Below are positions 59,768 through 64,000 of a stretch of DNA of 64,000 nt, piece after piece. Source of the stretch: Corylus avellana (Eukaryota > Streptophyta > Magnoliopsida > Fagales > Betulaceae); assembly GCF_901000735.1 (NCBI RefSeq), contig NC_081546.1:21321952-21385951 (forward strand), read 5' to 3'. A program made the translations under genes and the position numbers. Each line of letters opens with the position of its first letter. The stretch's first letter is position 1. Under the pieces are notes generated by a model. It did not search any database. It saw only the letters and a program-made list of their open reading frames with translations, and was not told the DNA's origin.

Positions 59768-59860
59768 ACTCTAAATTAATGGTGACATGATCTGTGATCC
59801 GTTTAGTTAATGGGTCATGTCTGATTGACACAACACGACCCAACTAATCTGACCGTGAGT
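59768..59860. repeat. Right part of the 'acccg' host repeat
   Basis: Begins with the ACT duplication and reads gtttagttaatgggtcatg and acaacacgacccaac, the counterpart of 35078-35126 on the far side of CACTA-4. Confidence 0.6.
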
Positions 59861-61083
59861 TTTTTTTTTCACTCTATTCAATCATTTAAAAATTTTCAAA
59901 ATTAATGCATTTTCAAAAATATTGTCTTCCACACGGCCAAAAGTAGACAATTTCCTAATTTTGATGATTCCTAGCTAGCAGTAAGGAAACCAAAACTGAT
60001 ACCATAACATTTTTTTAATATAAAAAGGATTTATATCTCCTCCAACATTTATTTGAAAAAATATATATATATATATATATATTTAAATGACTTTCTATTT
60101 CTTATAACATTTATTTGAAAGTATATATATATAAGGATATTTATAAATGGTATGGAAAAATGATAGGGAACTAACTGTTAGGAAAAAAAAAATAATAAAT
60201 AAAATTGTAAGAGTAGTACATCTTAAAAGGATAAGGCAAACTATTATTGAGTTTATCTGAATAAGGAAACAAAAAGTAGTTTTGTTCCCTAAATTTAAGG
60301 AAAATCTACTAGAAGCTATTGATTGTTCTCTAAGAGCCTGTTTGAAATTGCAATAGGAAATTTAAAAAGCATTTTTAGTACCTAAAACGTAATGTCAAAC
60401 AAAAAGTTAGCATGTTTGGTAAACAAAATCCAAAAATACTTTTTCTTTAAAAGATATATTTTTTTTACTTTAAAAATGATTAAAACACATTTTTTGAGTA
60501 AAGCTTGAAAATGAAATTTCTTCTAAAAAAAAAAAAAAAACTCTTTTTGACTTTGAAAAACTCTACTTTTCAACATAATTCCAAACATATCCTAAGTCAA
60601 AACAAAGAAGACCCAAGGTGGCACGACAGAAGATTGAGGCCAATGATGAGATTCTAATTCATCAATATCTCATTCCCAATACCATAACAATATTGCATTC
60701 AATGTATAAATTAAATAGAGTCAAATAATGCATCGCCAACTATGCCTAATCCACATTCAACAAAACTAGATTACCAACTCTAAATGTATAAAAGACCAAA
60801 AATGTCTCCACAAAGATTAACGTTAAAAGGAAGATGTTGGTCTTCCTTCTATCCTCGCAAATTGATGTATCTTTTAAAATTACTATTGAATCAAAATTTC
60901 ATAGTAATTTTGAAAGCCACATCGATTTAGAGATGATACAAAGAGGACATGGGATGTCATTTACCATAACTTCTCCCCAAAACATCAAACAATAACCAAA
61001 TTTAAGGCAAAAGTCAACCAAAAAAAGCATGCCAAATTTCTTTAACATAATAATCTAAAATAGAACACAATAGCAAAAGATAA
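59861..61083. other. AT-rich spacer, no gene
   Basis: Contains A/T runs and (AT)n at about 60061-60083. 60335-60600 has the look of a degraded MITE (gcctgtttgaaattgc; aaacatatcc) but no paired ends were fixed. Confidence 0.5.
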
Positions 61084-61088
61084 CAAGG

Positions 61089-61522
61089 TGATGCAGTAGG
61101 ATTAGTGAACAAGAAAACATCAAGTTAGGGAAATATTTCTAAGATTGTGAGACTATTACAAGAATCAAAGAAATCTTCTTAAAAACTATAGATTCTATCT
61201 ATGGTTTAAGAAAAAACACAAAGAAACTCAACTCTGAGTAATTCTTATTAAACAAACTCAATAATAATCATAAACTGAATTGTTAAAGGCTATAAGCATA
61301 TATTTATAGCCCAAGACTCCTAGCCCTAAAATAACAATGAAATAAAGTTAATTTAGAAGTCTACGAAAGACAACTAAACCAAATAAAAGACTAACAAAGA
61401 AACCTAATTCAAATAAAGACTGAAAGATAAGATATAATAAACGACTAATAAAAAAACCTAATAAAAGACTAAAAGATAAGATAAGATAAGATAAGATAAG
61501 CCTTGAATTCCAATCTACATCA
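61089..61522 (-). repeat. 3' LTR of the non-autonomous element
   Basis: Has the shared TATA region (gcatatatttatagcc on plus) and a short (gataa)n array near its inner edge (about 61470-61500), longer than in the partner LTR. Confidence 0.92.
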
Positions 61523-62736
61523 TCCTCCCGAGGTTGGAGAGAATTCGCCCTCGAATTCGGACTGTCTTTTCCACGGTCCTTCGGGTGCCCTGTTAATTCG
61601 TTCCATTCTCCGTTCCTCAAGATCACAACAAGGCAACACCCCAAAATAAATGTGACGCTTCTCATCATCGAAATACTTTGATGGTTGTCATGAAAGCCCC
61701 ACACACCACTTGGCAATACTTCAGATTTGCCGTTCTTTTCTCGTTCCTTCTCCCTTTCACGTGCCATGAAGATACTCAAGGACGGGTCAACCGTTGTTTC
61801 CCTTGTGAACATATAATTCTCTTCATCCGCATAGAACTCATCACAATTGTTGTTAGGAGAATTTAAAATATTTTCAACACCAATAAAATCAACATAACCC
61901 TCTTCATCATTATAATTAGGCACTTCACCTGAAAAGACTTTATCAACCTCTTCATAATTGTCGATGTCACTCGTGGGCTCTTCCTCTTCCAATTGATCAT
62001 CTTCGGGGTAGAGGCCGCCAAACATGGGAGAAAAACCATCTTCTTTATACTCTTCCTCTTGGTCATCTTCTTCGGGGTAGAGGCCGTCAAGCATGGGAGA
62101 AAATCCATCCTCTTCGTGCTCATCCTCTAGGTTGAATGCCAAAGGTCCTTCACTCGGTTCTTCCTCATTGACATCGTCATCATAGGTTGGTGGGGAATCC
62201 CAATCCACAAATCCTTGCGAAGGATCTACAACATCTTCATGTCTAAACTCTTCATCAATGAATTCAGACTCCTCAAACTCTTCATCCACAGATTCTTTTT
62301 CCTCCTCCACAGAATATGGATTTGGTTGATAGATTTGAGGCTCGCGAATAATGGTCAAGTTGGCTTGTCGCGGCATCTCCGTCTCAAATCGTGCTCTCCG
62401 TTTTTCAGAATACGCCCTATGACCGACAACCACATTATCCTCATCCAAAAAGCGTTGATTCGTTCGATGGTGACGAACTTTAGGGCTACCCCGGTTGTCA
62501 ACTCGAGTTGTGAAGATCTCTATTTCTTTCCGTAGTAGTTCTAGCTCATCCACCATGCGTTGCCAACGAATCGCCGCTTGATTCGCCTTTAATTTTTTCT
62601 GCAGCATCTCCACCTCATCCACCATGTGTTGCCACTGCTCCTCCGTACGTGTTTCACCGACTGCTTCCTTACGTTCATACACGTCCTCCAGATGTGCAAA
62701 GCGGTTGCCCCTTCTTCTTGTGTTTGGCGATGCCAT
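61348..62736 (-). CDS. Acidic coiled-coil ORF of the non-autonomous LTR element
   Basis: 462 codons from MASPNTRRRGNRF, the first Met after the primer site; longer readings would start inside the 5' LTR. Basic N-terminus, then a repeated heptad-like segment (WQHMVDEVEMLQKKLKAN and WQRMVDELELLRKEIE, about residues 32-73) suggesting a coiled coil. The middle and end are strongly acidic, with a duplicated block (EDGFSPMLDGLYPEEDD / EDGFSPMFGGLYPEDD). The last 55 or so residues run into the 3' LTR and are hydrophobic. There is no zinc knuckle or pol motif. Coiled coil plus position suggest a gag-like role, but similarity to known gag is not evident to me. The unbroken frame in an element with about 3% LTR divergence hints at use. 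Confidence 0.6.
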   Translation of the reverse strand: MASPNTRRRGNRFAHLEDVYERKEAVGETRTEEQWQHMVDEVEMLQKKLKANQAAIRWQRMVDELELLRKEIEIFTTRVDNRGSPKVRHHRTNQRFLDEDNVVVGHRAYSEKRRARFETEMPRQANLTIIREPQIYQPNPYSVEEEKESVDEEFEESEFIDEEFRHEDVVDPSQGFVDWDSPPTYDDDVNEEEPSEGPLAFNLEDEHEEDGFSPMLDGLYPEEDDQEEEYKEDGFSPMFGGLYPEDDQLEEEEPTSDIDNYEEVDKVFSGEVPNYNDEEGYVDFIGVENILNSPNNNCDEFYADEENYMFTRETTVDPSLSIFMAREREKEREKNGKSEVLPSGVWGFHDNHQSISMMRSVTFILGCCLVVILRNGEWNELTGHPKDRGKDSPNSRANSLQPREDDVDWNSRLILSYLILSFSLLLGFFISRLLYLIFQSLFELGFFVSLLFGLVVFRRLLN

Positions 62737-62765
62737 GGAAAGAAAATTGGAGCTCTGATACCAAC

Positions 62766-63202
62766 TGATGCAGCGTAGGATTGTAGTGAACAAGAAAACA
62801 TCAAGTTGAAGGGGTAAATATTTCTAAGACTGTGAGACTATCACAAGAATCTAAGAAATCTTCTTAAAAACTATAGATTCTATCTATGGTTTAAGGAAAA
62901 ACACAAAGAAACTCAACTCTGAGTAATTCTTATTAAACAAACTCAATAATAATCATAAACTGAATTGTTAAAGGCTATAAGCATATATTTATAGCCCAAG
63001 ACTCCTAGCCCTAAAATAACAATGAAATAAAGTTAATTTAGAAGTCTACGAAAGACAACTAAACCAAATAAAAGACTAACAAAGAAACCTAATTCAAATA
63101 AAGACTGAAAGATAAGATATAATAAAAGACTAATAAAGAAACCTAATAAAAGACTAAAAGATAAGATAAGATAAGATAAGCCTTGAATTCCAATCTACAT
63201 CA
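62766..63202 (-). repeat. 5' LTR of the non-autonomous element
   Basis: Partner of 61089-61522; differs by a few substitutions, small insertions near its inner edge and one to two fewer gataa units. Confidence 0.92.
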
Positions 63203-63207
63203 CAAGG

Positions 63208-63278
63208 CCAATCATTTTTCCTTCAATTCTGTTCATATTCCAAGCTAAACAGAAATTCTGATAATGACATTTTTCCTC
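63208..63278. other. Short gap between element and PGG gene stop
   Basis: 71 bp of probable 3' UTR of the PGG gene into which the LTR element inserted. Confidence 0.6.
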
Positions 63279-64000
63279 TTAGACATTAGCTCGGTCTTCT
63301 GTTGCACTCCTTGTTAACTTGTGTATGAAATTACAGAACATCTTCAACATCCAAGAGATCAGTTGGAGAATTATGTCAATCAACTTCTTCACCATCCAAT
63401 AGAGTAGGCGAATTATTTGAATCAACTTCTTCACCATCCAATGCAGTAGGCGAATTATGTGAATCACAATAGCAATCGCAACCAATCCGTACCAAACATA
63501 TACTAATTTCGAGCCCCATGAAGCAAATCTTTCACGAAGGTCTTTTGAGGTTACAAGACTCACTGCCACTGAATAGGTAAGTGCCGTGGACACGACTGAG
63601 GTAAGCATGGCTGATGTCAAAAGCCATATAAAAAAGTTGCTCCTAACAGGAAATCCAGTAATAACCAAAAGTATGACGCCCAAAGATGCAAAGAACGAGG
63701 TGCTATTGAAATATAAGAACAATATGTATGTATCATCTGGATCAGAATATGATAAAACTGCTTTGCCTGTTTCACATACAGTTTGGTTGCTACAGGTGAA
63801 ACCCTCCGTGGAGTTGGATATATTTTGTTGCCAAACGCCACCTGGTGGGCTGATCCCAGCTTGAAAAGCCATGGTTGCCATCACAGTAGCCACTAGCATC
63901 AATGTGCCACGTGTTTCCTCCATCCAATTTCCCTGGCGCTTCAAGCGTTTACCTAATGACGAAAGAACACACCCCCACCATGTCTTAAACCCTGATTGAG
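63279..64000 (-). CDS. PGG-domain (ankyrin/ITN1-like) membrane protein, C-terminal part
   Basis: The frame is open from the right edge of the window to a stop at 63279; the start and ankyrin exon lie beyond 64000. No real start is present here: the frame passes through WWGCVLSSLGKRLKRQGNW upstream of the PGG domain. The domain begins WMEETRGTLMLVATVMATM and contains FQAGISPPGGVWQ, the motif that names it. Four hydrophobic stretches follow at roughly 16-32, 73-98, 104-130 and 146-170, counted from the Leu codon at 63944, as in membrane ankyrin proteins such as ITN1 and ACD6. After the fourth, the C-terminus has three 14-residue repeats (IIRLLHWMVKKLIQ, IIRLLYWMVKKLID and a looser third) encoded by 42-bp tandem copies at 63339-63464. 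The dead first exons elsewhere in the window belong to the same gene family. The only likely working host gene here. Confidence 0.88.
   Translation of the reverse strand, partial: QSGFKTWWGCVLSSLGKRLKRQGNWMEETRGTLMLVATVMATMAFQAGISPPGGVWQQNISNSTEGFTCSNQTVCETGKAVLSYSDPDDTYILFLYFNSTSFFASLGVILLVITGFPVRSNFFIWLLTSAMLTSVVSTALTYSVAVSLVTSKDLRERFASWGSKLVYVWYGLVAIAIVIHIIRLLHWMVKKLIQIIRLLYWMVKKLIDIILQLISWMLKMFCNFIHKLTRSATEDRANV

Larger units (their letters stand above)
61089..63202 (-). mobile_element. Non-autonomous LTR retrotransposon with one acidic ORF
   Basis: LTRs 61089-61522 (434 bp) and 62766-63202 (437 bp), TGATGCAG...CTACATCA on the plus strand, about 97% alike by eye. Exact target duplication CAAGG at 61084-61088 and 63203-63207. 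On the minus strand a primer site TGGTATCAGAGCT (62751-62763) follows the 5' LTR by two bases, and a purine tract ctcgggagga precedes the 3' LTR. The inner region is 1243 bp with one ORF and no protease, reverse transcriptase or integrase, so it needs a partner element. The solo LTRs at 16159 and 34496 are relatives. Confidence 0.93.

Noticed and set aside
1..64000. tRNA, rRNA or microRNA genes
   Set aside because: I saw no cloverleaf-capable tRNA, no rRNA similarity, and no hairpin that is not part of transposon ends.

Overview
The window is nuclear DNA of a flowering plant, most likely a woody eudicot. The evidence is AT-rich noncoding DNA, GT-AG introns, Ty1/copia, Ty3/gypsy and CACTA (En/Spm) elements, a tRNA-type SINE, a PDR-type ABC transporter fragment and ankyrin/PGG (ITN1/ACD6-like) genes. 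I cannot name the species. It is a transposon-rich, gene-poor interval. The only host gene that looks alive is the 3' end of a PGG-domain protein at the right edge (63279-64000, minus). Two runs of N mark assembly gaps (22668-22687 and 49890-49989).

Layout. 1-4840: a copia element (Copia-A, minus) with an unbroken 1298-codon polyprotein; its 3' LTR is off the left edge. 4841-14160: a head-to-tail array of a 3.56-kb unit (two full copies and one partial), each full copy carrying a dead ankyrin exon and a poly(A)-ended retroposon. 14161-21752: repeat debris, namely a SINE with perfect target duplications, remains of a copia element (Copia-C) broken by a miniature LTR element (TRIM) and a solo LTR, a single CACTA end (CACTA-1), and another dead ankyrin exon. 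21753-28277: a 3'-truncated CACTA element (CACTA-2) with a decayed TNP2 gene, hit by a LINE-derived retroposon. 28278-34495: gypsy debris, LTR-like DNA, and an ankyrin remnant joined to an RNase H remnant.

34496-59860 is the centrepiece, a nested complex in one dispersed 'acccg' repeat. A solo LTR (34496-35077) lies beside a CACTA element (CACTA-4, 35127-59767, target duplication ACT). CACTA-4 carries the last four exons of a PDR-type ABC transporter (55195-57182) and perhaps one exon of a second gene. Inside CACTA-4, in an LTR-like sequence, sits a second CACTA element of another lineage (CACTA-3, 36728-54547, target duplication AAC) with TNP2-like and TNPA-like genes. Inside CACTA-3 sits a copia element (Copia-B, 47870-53990, target duplication TACAC). 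Each boundary is set by terminal repeats plus a matching target duplication, so the order of events can be read directly: CACTA-4, then CACTA-3, then Copia-B.

59861-64000: AT-rich spacer, then a non-autonomous LTR retrotransposon (61089-63202, target duplication CAAGG) with one acidic coiled-coil ORF and no pol. It lies 71 bp past the stop codon of the PGG gene. The two solo LTRs at 16159 and 34496 belong to the same LTR family.
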